From Deinococcus sp. QL22 (lineage in GTDB: Bacteria; Deinococcota; Deinococci; Deinococcales; Deinococcaceae), in the NCBI RefSeq assembly GCF_023370075.1, contig NZ_CP097156.1, forward strand, positions 62,001 through 126,000: DNA of 64,000 nucleotides. The letters are read 5' to 3'. Positions 32,652 through 40,722 of this stretch are shown here, piece after piece. Position numbers and translations under genes: made by a program. The notes below the pieces were generated by a model. It ran no database searches. It was given only the letters and a program-made list of their open reading frames with translations, and was not told the DNA's origin. Numbering within the stretch: the first letter of the stretch is position 1; each line of letters starts with the position of its first letter.

Positions 32652-32831
32652 ATGACTCAACAAAAAAGAGGAGAGGCGGCGTGGATCGCCGTTCAGGTTG
32701 TCGTGCAACGGCTGGTCGAAAAAGAGCTGATGACCCAAGAAGAAGCCACTGAACTGCTGCGGTCGGCACTGAAGCAGTCAGAAAAAATGCCAGACGAAAC
32801 GATTCGCAGACTGACTCGCTCACTCTCCTAG
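32652..32831 (+). CDS. Small helical protein on the plus strand
   Basis: 59 aa; ATG at 32652 with a strong AGGAGGTG 8 bases upstream. Two helices (MTQEEATELLRSALKQ and the C-terminal basic helix). It is convergent with the next minus gene, overlapping by 12 bases. The ribosome site makes the coding call fair. Confidence 0.6.
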   Translation: MTQQKRGEAAWIAVQVVVQRLVEKELMTQEEATELLRSALKQSEKMPDETIRRLTRSLS

Positions 32832-33317
32832 CCCTTCAAGGGTGGTGACGCGGTCGTGCAGGCTGTTGAGTTTGCGAGCCATCGTTTTCAGCAAGGTGTG
32901 TAGGTCGTCGTCCTCCGGGCTGTGTTCGAGCACAGATTGGGGGGCGGCGTTCGTTGGGCTGGAGGGCCACTGCTGGGCGAGGAAAGCGCCGATCTGGTCT
33001 TCAGCCACGCCGTTTTGACGCATGAGGTCAGCGACCGCGTCGGGGCCTTGCTGCAAGACCGCTGCACTCTCGTCGCTTCCAAGGGCCAGCAATTGCTGTT
33101 CGGAAACCGGGCTATCCAATTCCGCAGCAATGCGTTGAAGCTCTGCGTCCACTACAGCTTCTAAGCTCATCGCCAGCGCGTGCGTCAGCCGCAAGCGGGC
33201 GCGGGCCGACAGGCTGTCTGGCAGGGTCAAGGTGAAGTCAAGTCGGGTATGCAGCTCGTGCGGCGCGTACAGGTCAAAGGACAGCGAGGTGGAAGTAGGA
33301 AGTGGGGACGTGGTCAT
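32820..33317 (-). CDS. Unknown protein
   Basis: 165 aa, Ser/Thr-rich beta start then helices (ALAMSLEAVVDAELQRIAAE), with a C-terminal coiled coil (LLKTMARKLNSLHDRV). Overlaps the upstream gene by 4 bases. Not recognised. Confidence 0.55.
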   Translation of the reverse strand: MTTSPLPTSTSLSFDLYAPHELHTRLDFTLTLPDSLSARARLRLTHALAMSLEAVVDAELQRIAAELDSPVSEQQLLALGSDESAAVLQQGPDAVADLMRQNGVAEDQIGAFLAQQWPSSPTNAAPQSVLEHSPEDDDLHTLLKTMARKLNSLHDRVTTLEGLGE

Positions 33318-33607
33318 TTGATCCTCACTTCTTCTAGGGGCGAGCGCACAGCGTCTGGCTTGGGCAAGTGGCCGAAAGCACTCAGCAGCAGGCTCAGAGC
33401 TTCAGGGTTGGTCGCGCCGTGGCGGTACAGCACCTGCAACAGCTTCATGGCGTGCACCACCGCCTCGGCGGAATTCATCCGACCATCCGTCTCGAACGTC
33501 ACCCGTCCACTGGGCACGCCAGCAACTGCGGGGAAGGACACGTGATGCCGCAGCGTGCTGTGAGCCTCAATCAGAATGTCGGTGGGCACGGGGGCAGCTT
33601 CAGTCAT
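33314..33607 (-). CDS. Unknown small protein
   Basis: 97 aa; contains GRVTFETDGRMNSAEAVVHA and helices. Overlaps the downstream gene. Not recognised. Confidence 0.55.
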   Translation of the reverse strand: MTEAAPVPTDILIEAHSTLRHHVSFPAVAGVPSGRVTFETDGRMNSAEAVVHAMKLLQVLYRHGATNPEALSLLLSAFGHLPKPDAVRSPLEEVRIK

Positions 33608-33669
33608 AGGTAGGCTCCGGCGTGGGCAAGTGCAGTCAGAGGCAGGCGGCGGGCGCGGTACGCTGAGGA

Positions 33670-34185
33670 ATGCTGATCTTTGCCCTGCTCGCCATCGCGC
33701 TGCTGATCTACAACACCAATCTCCTGATCCGCCGCACCCGCGCCCGCCAACCCATTCGCGCCGCGGGCTGGGGCTTGGCCTCCGGATTGGCCCTGCTGCT
33801 CTTCACCGTTACGAGCCTCAATCTCCCCGGAACGCCCGCCACCGTGTCCACCGCGCCGCCTCCTGCCCCCGCCGTGACCGCCCCCACCACGGAACGCACC
33901 CCCGCACAAAACCTGGCGATCCTGGCCGACCGCGATCCCAACGACCCCGCTATCGCCTCCCTGCTGGCCCGCCTTGATGCCGCCTGCCCGGAAAACGGCA
34001 GCCACGTCGCGGACATCGTCGTGAACCTGCAACAGATGGTTCTCAGTGAATCGGGCCGCGACCTCAGCATTGAAAACGTCATGACGCAGCTGATCAACGC
34101 GCAAGAAGGCCCGGCCCAAGAGGGCGGAACGACCTGCCCAGAAACGGGAGCCCTGCTTGCCACGTTGATGATTGAAGGCATGTAG
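33670..34185 (+). CDS. Membrane protein with extracytoplasmic helical domain
   Basis: 171 aa, apparently leaderless: TACGCT ends 5 bases before ATG. Two hydrophobic segments (about 1-16 and 32-47) separated by a basic loop, then a Pro/Ala/Thr linker and a helical domain with two Cys (AACPEN, TTCPET) that could form a disulfide. The opposite strand is open but gives a low-complexity shadow. Confidence 0.65.
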   Translation: MLIFALLAIALLIYNTNLLIRRTRARQPIRAAGWGLASGLALLLFTVTSLNLPGTPATVSTAPPPAPAVTAPTTERTPAQNLAILADRDPNDPAIASLLARLDAACPENGSHVADIVVNLQQMVLSESGRDLSIENVMTQLINAQEGPAQEGGTTCPETGALLATLMIEGM

Positions 34186-34286
34186 GGAGAGTGGCGGTGA
34201 GGGCTTTTGCTCAGTCATGGGTGGCTCCGGCGTATGCGTGAGGCAGTTCAGTAACGAGATCGAAACAAGACAACCTCTGCCTGGAA

Positions 34287-34538
34287 TCAGACAGAGGCGA
34301 AGGCCACAGAGGTTTCGATGGGTTGCAACAGGCTCTCGAAAGACACTTCGTAGAAGTCAGCGAGGTGGCGCAATTGGTTGTACTGGAACTTCTCGCCCCG
34401 TGTTCCGTCTTCGTACTCCACGAGCGTGCGCTTATCAATCTCTGCGGCAAGTGCAACATCTTCCATCGTGAGATCACGAGCCATCCGCAGCTCCAGCAAG
34501 CGCCTGCCGTTTGGACGGTAATTTTGGTTACGCTGCAT
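34287..34538 (-). CDS. XRE-family regulator of the immunity region
   Basis: 83 aa. A single helix-turn-helix domain: RRLLELRMARDLTMEDVALA, AEIDKRTLVEYEDG, then a LRHLADFYEVSFESLL end. Start at 34538 fits a leaderless promoter, TTGCTC-17-TACACT ending 6 bases before ATG. That promoter overlaps both arms of the 19-bp operator pair. It faces away from the CI-like repressor, as Cro-type and CI-type genes do. Confidence 0.85.
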   Translation of the reverse strand: MQRNQNYRPNGRRLLELRMARDLTMEDVALAAEIDKRTLVEYEDGTRGEKFQYNQLRHLADFYEVSFESLLQPIETSVAFASV

Positions 34539-34545
34539 GCACACA

Positions 34546-34598
34546 GTGTATCGGGTGGTTACACAAAGAGCAAGGGTTAGTGTAACCACCCGATACAC
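34546..34598. promoter_or_regulatory. Operator pair (19-bp inverted repeat)
   Basis: GTGTATCGGGTGGTTACAC at 34546-34564 and its exact reverse complement at 34580-34598, 15 bases apart. The left arm covers the -10 region of the XRE gene promoter and the right arm its spacer. A third copy, GTGTATC-N5-GTTACAC, lies at 37290-37308 in another promoter. Binding by the repressor, the XRE protein or the TPR protein is inferred. Confidence 0.8.
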
Positions 34599-34710
34599 AA
34601 AAGTGTCGCAGTGGACAATACAGAGCAAAATTTGACGGATCTGATGCTACGATAAACACTGCAAGCAGCAAAGAAGCGCATTGTATGCAAGCTTTGCAGA
34701 GGCTTACACC

Positions 34711-35277
34711 GTGACCAGATACCGTACCCGTTCCGTAACCCCCCGTCCCCTCTCCATTGAGACAGCTGCTGACCGAGGCAAGGCTCTCAAACACTGGCTT
34801 GATTTACATAAAGTCCCTGTGACTGCCTTCGCTACGGCCTCGGGCATGAGCCGCCAGCAGCTGTACCGATATCTGGGGGGCGAAGCACTAGACCCTGAGG
34901 GCCGAGTGATCGATCTTGCCTACATGCCCCAAGACCGGGCTGAAGGCTTGATCACCGCAATGGGACTGACGGACTGGGAAGCGTGGGAAGTGCTGGGGAT
35001 CCCCGATGATGCCAAAACAACATTTAGAACGTTCCGCCCCTTCCCTGAGGGACATGGCCGGAAAGTGTCCGAAGTCATTGAGATCCGGCTGAGCGCTCCG
35101 ATGGTGGGCGAAATCCCCTTACCCGCTGGCACGCTGGTTCGGATTGACCCGAATGTGACCGATGGCAAAATGCAGGTCATCCGCCTGGAAGACGGTCGCC
35201 TGTACTCGGTGAATGCGCTGATGTTGGAACGGGCAGGCGGAGAGCATTTGGGAACGCTGCTTTCCGCCCACTTTTAA
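34711..35277 (+). CDS. CI/LexA-like repressor
   Basis: 188 aa from GTG 34711 (GAGG upstream); a TTG at 34681 is an alternative. N-terminal helix-turn-helix (LKHWLDLHKVPVTAFATASG, SRQQLYRYLGGEAL), then a C-terminal beta domain resembling the S24/LexA fold (APMVGEIPLPAGTLVRIDPN, DGKMQVIRLEDGRLY). The usual G-x-SM catalytic serine motif is not seen, so self-cleavage seems unlikely and induction may need another signal, such as the antirepressor or the TPR/peptide pair. Confidence 0.7.
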   Translation: MTRYRTRSVTPRPLSIETAADRGKALKHWLDLHKVPVTAFATASGMSRQQLYRYLGGEALDPEGRVIDLAYMPQDRAEGLITAMGLTDWEAWEVLGIPDDAKTTFRTFRPFPEGHGRKVSEVIEIRLSAPMVGEIPLPAGTLVRIDPNVTDGKMQVIRLEDGRLYSVNALMLERAGGEHLGTLLSAHF

Positions 35278-35474
35278 TTCGTTGGGGGGGCGTTGGTCTC
35301 TCGCCACAGCTTCATGCGGTTGGCACGGAGGGTTTCTGCGGCGGCTGTACGCTGTTCTGGCGTATCAAAATGCGCGATGATCGCACCCTGCTTGATTTCG
35401 CGGCGAAAGGCATGTGCTGTTGCCAAAACATCTGCTTCTTCCCGCGACATTGGTGACTGTAGCTGATGCGACAT
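35274..35474 (-). CDS. Small helical protein downstream of the peptide gene
   Basis: 66 aa, convergent with the repressor (4-base overlap). Contains SREEADVLATAHAFRREIKQ and a basic helix. It follows the peptide gene on the same strand by 94 bases, the place where arbitrium phages have aimX. Function unknown. Confidence 0.55.
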   Translation of the reverse strand: MSHQLQSPMSREEADVLATAHAFRREIKQGAIIAHFDTPEQRTAAAETLRANRMKLWRETNAPPTN

Positions 35475-35568
35475 TCTCTGGGCTCACCTCACTGTGTCGC
35501 CCAATACTAGAACAGTTCAAATTTCTATGCGTAACAAAAGCGTAACAAAAATTAGGTCAGGCCAGAAC

Positions 35569-35703
35569 TCAGGGTCGGCACCAGGGGCAGGGATCTTGCA
35601 CGATATTGGCGGGTGGGGCAGAGACCGTCGCCAGGGGGGCGGCAGCCGCAACTGCGCTCAAGAGGGCACCAAAGAGAACCAACGCCTTAAGAAATGGTTT
35701 CAC
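35569..35703 (-). CDS. Secreted signalling-peptide precursor (AimP/Phr-like)
   Basis: 44 aa from GTG 35703 (48 aa from an ATG at 35715 that overlaps the regulator stop). It has a textbook export signal: MKPFLKA, then a Leu/Val/Ala core, and an Ala-rich cleavage region near residue 22. The short remainder ends NIVQDPCPWCRP. It begins 5 bases after the TPR regulator's stop, as Phr, AimP and similar pheromones follow their receptors. The mature peptide and its processing are unknown. The coding call rests on sequence character and position. Confidence 0.65.
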   Translation of the reverse strand: MKPFLKALVLFGALLSAVAAAAPLATVSAPPANIVQDPCPWCRP

Positions 35704-35708
35704 GCCAC

Positions 35709-37262
35709 CTAGCATAGGTATTCGGGACGGTGCAAGGAAAGCACACTCTGTACGTCTGGAGATAACATGTCCTCAATGCGCTGGATGCTCAGCGCCCATT
35801 CTGCGTGCCGGACGGGCTCGCCTGCTGCTTTTAGACTGCTGGCAATCAGCCCATAAGCTCGGAGCACGCGGCCCAGATTGACGACACGTTCACCGCCAAA
35901 CGCGGCCAGACCCTCTTGCAGGCGCTTGCGCTCAGAGCGTGCCAGCTCATCCCGCTCCGCGATACCGATGGCTTCCAGAACCACGGTACGCCCCGTGCGG
36001 CCCGGTAGCTTGATCTCTTCTGAACCCGCAATGACGGTCTGGCCGCACAACAGGGCCTGCCCGTTGAGGTGCCAGCCCTGCGCCAAGGGGGCGAGCGGGC
36101 TGAGCATCAGCAGAACCAGCTGCTCAGGCATATAGAGGCGGTAGATTCTGGAAAGTTCTGCAGAGGCCAGCAGCCGGGGCAACTGCTCTTCCAGGGTTTG
36201 AATCCGCTTCAAGCTATTCGGGATGGGGACTCCATCTGCCGCCGCTGACAGCCCCAGCAAGGCCCAGGGCACGCCCTGATCTGGGCTGAGTGGGGGCGTG
36301 TCGCCCAAAAGATGGAGCGCGGCTCCAGCTAGCTTTGGGACACGCTTCATGGCGGACGAGGCCATATGACGGGCATAGGTGGCTTGTGGCTCATATTCAA
36401 TGGCACTGAGATCGGGCACCTCTTCTTTGTTGATCAGCCCGCGCAGGGCGGTCGCCAACTGGAACCATGAATCGTTTGGGCTCAGCAGGGCGTCATCAGA
36501 AGAGCGGGCGGGCGGCAACATACAGAGAACATGCAGGAACTCTCGTAGACCTGCGTCATGAACGGTGTCGTTGTCATGGGTGCCCAGCGCCATGAGGGCA
36601 TCTCCGTAGGCTCCCAGCGACATGAATGACCCGGCCAGGGTGCGTTGACCGAAGTTGCGCCGCTGGCTGGACATCGGGCGCATCAGCATCAGCTTGAGCT
36701 TGGCTGGATCGGCCAAGCCAACGATATTCCGCACCCGCTGCCACTCAAATTCCAGAGCCTGCAGGCGGTATTGCAGCCCCAAGGACTGGGCGAGAGTCAC
36801 GGCCACCATCAGGTGCTCTTGAGCCCGCTGGTATTGCTTGCGCTGGACTGCCGCCATTCCTAAGGCGCTGTGCACCAGACAAGTGTTCTCCAGTTCAAGT
36901 GGACTGTGCCCAGTGATCTCAACCCTGGCCGCCAGCACGTCGTCATAGAGCCGCAGAGCCACCTGAATCAGCATGCGGACGCCCTGTGCTGGATACGCCG
37001 TGATGTCAGAAAGTGCGTTCAATAAGGCGCCCCACTCCTGCGGGTTGGCCTTGGCCAACGCCAACTGCGTGCGCCGAACCATGCTGATCGCTTCGTCCTC
37101 TGGCGCAGACCACCATTCGACCTGTTGACCGCTGTTGAGCAGCGCGTCGAAGGCGGCGGGGTCGTGCAGTGGCAGAGGCATGGATTCCCCATCTTGACCC
37201 ACCAAAAGGTTTGACGTGGACACATTTGACCAAGTTGGTGGGAGACCCTCGTTGGTATGCAT
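35709..37262 (-). CDS. Helical-repeat (TPR-like) regulator, candidate peptide receptor
   Basis: 517 aa from ATG 37262, set by a leaderless TATCAT ending 6 bases before it. Mostly alpha-helical; residues about 125-185 are a TPR-like pair (VHSALGMAAVQRKQYQRAQE, HLMVAVTLAQSLGLQYRL), with further repeats to the C-terminus (VVNLGRVLRAYGLIASSL). No clear helix-turn-helix is visible. Rap, AimR and PlcR-type receptors are TPR proteins encoded just before their peptide, as here; AimR is shorter (about 380 aa). Its promoter is overlapped by an operator half-site, so repressor control is likely. Confidence 0.7.
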   Translation of the reverse strand: MHTNEGLPPTWSNVSTSNLLVGQDGESMPLPLHDPAAFDALLNSGQQVEWWSAPEDEAISMVRRTQLALAKANPQEWGALLNALSDITAYPAQGVRMLIQVALRLYDDVLAARVEITGHSPLELENTCLVHSALGMAAVQRKQYQRAQEHLMVAVTLAQSLGLQYRLQALEFEWQRVRNIVGLADPAKLKLMLMRPMSSQRRNFGQRTLAGSFMSLGAYGDALMALGTHDNDTVHDAGLREFLHVLCMLPPARSSDDALLSPNDSWFQLATALRGLINKEEVPDLSAIEYEPQATYARHMASSAMKRVPKLAGAALHLLGDTPPLSPDQGVPWALLGLSAAADGVPIPNSLKRIQTLEEQLPRLLASAELSRIYRLYMPEQLVLLMLSPLAPLAQGWHLNGQALLCGQTVIAGSEEIKLPGRTGRTVVLEAIGIAERDELARSERKRLQEGLAAFGGERVVNLGRVLRAYGLIASSLKAAGEPVRHAEWALSIQRIEDMLSPDVQSVLSLHRPEYLC

Positions 37263-37268
37263 ATCGGC

Positions 37269-37274
37269 ATGATA
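37269..37274 (-). promoter_or_regulatory. Leaderless -10 of the TPR regulator gene
   Basis: TATCAT on the minus strand, 6 bases before ATG 37262. It overlaps GATACAC (37271-37277), a half-site of the phage operator. Confidence 0.5.
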
Positions 37275-37280
37275 CACAGT

Positions 37281-37309
37281 TTGCACACTGTGTATCCATC
37301 TGTTACACT
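37281..37309 (+). promoter_or_regulatory. Main rightward promoter
   Basis: TTGCAC, 17 bases, TACACT. The next gene starts at 37389 and at least 20 kb of overlapping plus-strand genes follow. The 19-bp operator (37290-37308) fills the spacer and -10 box, so bound repressor would block it, as at lambda PR. Confidence 0.75.
37290..37308. promoter_or_regulatory. Operator, third copy
   Basis: GTGTATCCATCTGTTACAC matches the 34546 operator at the seven outer bases on each side (GTGTATC and GTTACAC), differing only in the centre. An inverted half-site, GATACAC, lies at 37271-37277. Confidence 0.75.
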
Positions 37310-37388
37310 ATCGACACCAAAAAGGGCCAGCCCCCGCAAGCGCAAATGCCTTGAGAAGCACGCAAGCGAGGGCCGGAAGGAGCTAAGT

Positions 37389-37787
37389 ATGCGTGAAATC
37401 ACCCCCACCCGCAAGACCACCCCCCGCACCCCCGCCACTTGCTGCGCCCGCTGCGGCATCAAGCTGAGCAACCCTGGCACGGTCGTCCTGGGCATCGGTG
37501 AAGTTGGCCCCGAGTGCATCAAGCACGTCAACGCCGCGCTGACCGACCTCGCTGCTGGCCCCTTGGCGCTGCTGGTAGCTCGGGGCGAGGTGCGTTTGAA
37601 GCTCCAGCTCTCCGCAGATGGCCTGAGCTGGATTCCTTCACATGACGCACTCAGCCAGTACATCGTGTGGGCAGACCGCGCAGGCATCAAGTTGCAGCAC
37701 CGCATTGAGGTCAGTACCCGGACGTACATCCTCACCATCAAGCCCCGGAGCCTCCAGGGGTACAGCGTGAAGTCGGTGCAGGCGTGA
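37389..37787 (+). CDS. First gene of the rightward operon, small Zn-like protein
   Basis: 132 aa; ATG after AAGGAG. CCARCGIKLSN near residue 19 is a half zinc site, with a second Cys in GPECIKHV. The rest is alpha/beta. As the first early gene under repressor control it could act on regulation or host takeover, but the family is unknown. Confidence 0.65.
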   Translation: MREITPTRKTTPRTPATCCARCGIKLSNPGTVVLGIGEVGPECIKHVNAALTDLAAGPLALLVARGEVRLKLQLSADGLSWIPSHDALSQYIVWADRAGIKLQHRIEVSTRTYILTIKPRSLQGYSVKSVQA

Positions 37788-38179
37788 GCTTCGAGCCGGA
37801 CGACTGCCCCGCCTGCGGGCGACTGCTGGACAACCACGGGACGTGCTGGAGCTGTGATGAAGAAGGCCCCGCCGAGACGCCCACGCCCCGCCTCGCCTTT
37901 TTCTCTGACCTTCGCGTGGGCCTGGGTGAGGACAGCGTGCCGGTGAATGACCCGGACGCGCTCGCCAAGGAAATCTTGCGCCGTTGGGACATGCCCGCCC
38001 TGCAAGCGGTGCAGATCGCGGCGGTGGCCTGGGCAGGAGCACGGGTGCAATTCGCCACCCAGCAACCGGAGTTCATTTATTTCTACATCGCCACGCAGCC
38101 GCTGGACTGGAAGCACGGGGACATCGACGAACCTGTGCCCGCCCGCACGGCTTACCGAGCTTCCAAGGCCCGTGCATGA
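37784..38179 (+). CDS. Small protein with N-terminal zinc ribbon
   Basis: 131 aa, GTG start overlapping the previous stop. DDCPACGRLLDN and TCWSCDEEG form a CxxC-CxxC zinc ribbon; the rest is helical and aromatic. Not recognised. Confidence 0.6.
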   Translation: MSFEPDDCPACGRLLDNHGTCWSCDEEGPAETPTPRLAFFSDLRVGLGEDSVPVNDPDALAKEILRRWDMPALQAVQIAAVAWAGARVQFATQQPEFIYFYIATQPLDWKHGDIDEPVPARTAYRASKARA

Positions 38180-38412
38180 CCGTCTCCCCTGCCCCCGCCG
38201 TCATGGTCGAGAGCGGTTACCTGATCAAGACCTGCATCCGGGATGACCGGGCCGTGACGGTCACCCTCAGCCTGACCTATACCGCCGCGCTGCCTCATCC
38301 CCTGCCAGTCGAAACACAGCTTGACCTGCACGACGCGCTGGGCACGGTGGATTTCAAGTCCAACCTCACCGCCCAGATCGACGCCTTGATTCGGCAGGCG
38401 GCAGGCGCATGA
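38176..38412 (+). CDS. Unknown small protein
   Basis: 78 aa, ATGA overlap with the previous gene. Beta-rich (AVTVTLSLTYTAALPHPLPV), then helix. Not recognised. Confidence 0.55.
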   Translation: MTVSPAPAVMVESGYLIKTCIRDDRAVTVTLSLTYTAALPHPLPVETQLDLHDALGTVDFKSNLTAQIDALIRQAAGA

Positions 38413-38585
38413 CGCGGGCTGAACCCGTCCTCTCCGAGCATGCCCGGCGCAACCAGGCGCAACTGGCAATTCTGCGCCGAGCAGTGGCGGAGGTGCAGGC
38501 CAGCGCCCAGCCGCCTGTCCGTGACCTCACCTTGCCTGTGCTGCGCCGCCTGGAACCTGCGCCCCTGTCGGACGTCTTGCTGTGA
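38409..38585 (+). CDS. 58-aa basic peptide gene
   Basis: Linked to both neighbours by 4-base overlaps (ATG at 38409, stop at 38585). A helix (RRNQAQLAILRRAVAEVQAS) followed by a Leu/Arg-rich tail. Function unknown. Confidence 0.5.
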   Translation: MTRAEPVLSEHARRNQAQLAILRRAVAEVQASAQPPVRDLTLPVLRRLEPAPLSDVLL

Positions 38586-38818
38586 TCTGGCCCCTCCGCT
38601 TCCGGCAGCCTGCACCGGCACCTGATCCCCATCAGAAAAACCCTGCCGTGGCTTTGGCGCTGTTCAACGCTTGGAAAGTCCTGCATGACGACCCTGACAC
38701 CCTCGGCACACCCGCAGAAGAAGAGGCCTTCCGCCAACTCACCCTGTACGACGTGGCGCACCTGACTGGCTCGCTGTCTCGCCCTCGTCCCATCACCCGC
38801 CCGGAGGCCCGTCCATGA
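38582..38818 (+). CDS. Unknown small protein
   Basis: 78 aa, GTG start in a GTGA overlap. Helical centre (AVALALFNAWKVLHDDPD). Not recognised. Confidence 0.5.
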   Translation: MIWPLRFRQPAPAPDPHQKNPAVALALFNAWKVLHDDPDTLGTPAEEEAFRQLTLYDVAHLTGSLSRPRPITRPEARP

Positions 38819-39114
38819 CCCAGATCCAGCCCACGCCCCAGCCTGTGCCCGTGCCTGTCTATGCCCTGCACGAACGCCTCCCCCATCGTCCCCGCCCGAA
38901 CGTGGTGCGGCGAATGGCCTTCCCCCTAATGGCCTTGGGCTTCATGGTGGCGCTGGTGGCCTTGATGAGTTTGGGCGGGGCGACCCGTGCGGATTTGCTG
39001 CCCTTGGCCGGGGTGCTGGTCACGGGCTGCCTGCTGTTCGCGGTGGGCGTGCGCGCCGCTCCGGGGAAAGTCAGCGAGTACATGGATTTGGGCGAGCTGG
39101 AGTGGCTGGAATGA
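38815..39114 (+). CDS. Membrane protein, two segments
   Basis: 99 aa. Pro-rich start, then two hydrophobic segments (about 33-53 and 61-80) with a short loop, and an acidic tail (MDLGELEWLE). Small inner-membrane protein of unknown role. Confidence 0.6.
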   Translation: MTQIQPTPQPVPVPVYALHERLPHRPRPNVVRRMAFPLMALGFMVALVALMSLGGATRADLLPLAGVLVTGCLLFAVGVRAAPGKVSEYMDLGELEWLE

Positions 39115-39722
39115 CCGCCCTCGCTCCGGCCCGGCCCCTGACTCTGCCCGCTGAATGGGGCGACGCGCAGGCGGTACAACATGGCCCCCTCAGACTCCTG
39201 ATCTCGCCGCAGGAAGACCACGCGGGCGAGGGCCAGTGGCGACACGTCTCCGTAAGTTGTCAAGATCGCCTGCCCACCTATGAGGAACTGGGCGCGGTGC
39301 GCGAGCAGTATTTCGACGCGGACGCCACCGTCGTGCAGCTCATGCCTCCGGCCAGTCAGTGGGTGAACCAGCACGAGTTCTGCCTGCACCTGTGGCAACG
39401 CCTGGATGCGCCGCTCCTCCCCGAAGGCCTGCACCGCTCGGTGGGGCTGCGCGGGGGCGTGCCGCTGGACGGAGTGGAGAAGACGCTGATGCAAGAGGGG
39501 CTGCCCCTGTTCAGCCTGCTGCGGAACTTGGTGCGCTCGCGGGGCATCCTGACGGCCGCAGAGGCGCAGGTGGCCTTGCAGGATCAGGTGGCCGACGGTT
39601 CGACGCCGGCCCAGCAGACGGTCAGCCTGCGGGTGGCCCTGATGCACCTCGCTGAAGCCGCCCACCTGTTCAGCGTGACGTATGACGCGGGCAGCGACGC
39701 GTTCTGCTGGCAGCCCGCATGA
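39111..39722 (+). CDS. Unknown protein
   Basis: 203 aa from ATG 39111 overlapping the previous stop. Mixed alpha/beta, with possible C-terminal winged-helix features (ILTAAEAQVALQDQVADGST, VALMHLAEAAHLFSV). Not recognised. Confidence 0.55.
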   Translation: MTALAPARPLTLPAEWGDAQAVQHGPLRLLISPQEDHAGEGQWRHVSVSCQDRLPTYEELGAVREQYFDADATVVQLMPPASQWVNQHEFCLHLWQRLDAPLLPEGLHRSVGLRGGVPLDGVEKTLMQEGLPLFSLLRNLVRSRGILTAAEAQVALQDQVADGSTPAQQTVSLRVALMHLAEAAHLFSVTYDAGSDAFCWQPA

Positions 39723-39925
39723 GCCCGACCCGCATCCTCCGTCAAACCCGCAATGTGACGGTCTCTGAGGCTGACAACATCATCAAGCGCCATGCCCAAA
39801 CCCGCAAGATGAACCCGCGTATCTGCAAGTCGGCCCTAGATAAGGATGGGCTGGACACTGCCGAGGGGCTGCTACGCCAGGACGCCGGACGCTACTTCCT
39901 CAGCACGCCGGGGCGTGGGGCATGA
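39719..39925 (+). CDS. Small basic protein, possible HTH
   Basis: 68 aa; VTVSEADNIIKRHAQTRKMN followed by a second helix looks like a compact DNA-binding fold. Overlaps both neighbours by 4 bases. Confidence 0.5.
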   Translation: MSPTRILRQTRNVTVSEADNIIKRHAQTRKMNPRICKSALDKDGLDTAEGLLRQDAGRYFLSTPGRGA

Positions 39926-40722
39926 GCGTCCGAACGGAAGTCAAAGCCAAACCCATCATCTTTAGCGCCCTAATGGTACAGGCCATCCTGGCGGGGACGA
40001 AAAGCCAGACGCGGAGACTCATCAAGCCGCAGCCGCCTGTCGAAGACGATATGCCGTATTCCTACCCCTATTACTGGGGCGCGGTAGGCACGTACTCCGG
40101 GGTCAGTGAGCCTCGCCATTACTGGTGCAACTACGTGTCTGGCGAGGCAGCGTACAAGGCCGACGACGACCTGTTGCTCTGGCCGCCTGACGATGACGAC
40201 AGTGATGAGCCGGCAGAAGACGGCTGGTATGGCCCCGGTGGCATGGAATCGCCCTACGGCTCAGGAGCGAACTGCATGAAGCGTGCCGCCCGGCTGTGGG
40301 TGCGTGAAGCATTCACGCTCGGCGTCATTCCTCTCGAAATGGAAGGCGGCTCCCTGCTGAAGCGTGGGCCGATCATTGAGACCGGGCATTTCCAGGGTTG
40401 GCAACAAGCTGCCTGGTATGACGGAACCGAAGACCCCTGGGGCTGGTTCAGCGAGCGCAAGCGCATGTCGCCCATCTACATGCCGCGCTGGGCCAGTCGG
40501 ATCACGTTGGAGCTGACCAGTGTCGAAGTGCAGCGCCTCCAACACCTCTCCGAAAAAGAGGCGCGTGCAGAAGGTGTGTTTCCAGCGGGGCAGATTGAAA
40601 GCAAGTATCGGGGTGAAGGCCGAGACCTCTTCCGTCAGAAGTGGGATCAGTTGAACGGGAAAGGCAGCTGGGACGCCAACCCCTGGGTCTGGAACATCAA
40701 CTTTAAGCGGGTAGACGCATGA
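39922..40722 (+). CDS. ASCH-like phage protein
   Basis: 266 aa. The frame of this common phage family is visible: KPIIFSALMVQAILAGTKSQ and TRRLI at the start, LWVREAF in the middle, MPRWASRITLELTSVEVQRL, then EARAEGV and NPWVWNINFKRV. ASCH domains bind RNA or modified nucleobases; here an acidic insertion (DDDDSDEPAEDG) splits the N-terminal half. Role in the phage unknown. Confidence 0.7.
   Translation: MSVRTEVKAKPIIFSALMVQAILAGTKSQTRRLIKPQPPVEDDMPYSYPYYWGAVGTYSGVSEPRHYWCNYVSGEAAYKADDDLLLWPPDDDDSDEPAEDGWYGPGGMESPYGSGANCMKRAARLWVREAFTLGVIPLEMEGGSLLKRGPIIETGHFQGWQQAAWYDGTEDPWGWFSERKRMSPIYMPRWASRITLELTSVEVQRLQHLSEKEARAEGVFPAGQIESKYRGEGRDLFRQKWDQLNGKGSWDANPWVWNINFKRVDA

Noticed and set aside
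33604..34218. Minus-strand 204-codon frame
   Set aside because: Gly/Gln-rich shadow of the plus-strand membrane protein, which has a leaderless promoter and clear hydrophobic segments.
34274..34297. Hairpin at the end of the XRE gene as terminator
   Set aside because: One mismatch, overlaps the stop codon, and the following bases are only loosely T-rich on the minus strand. Possible but not called.
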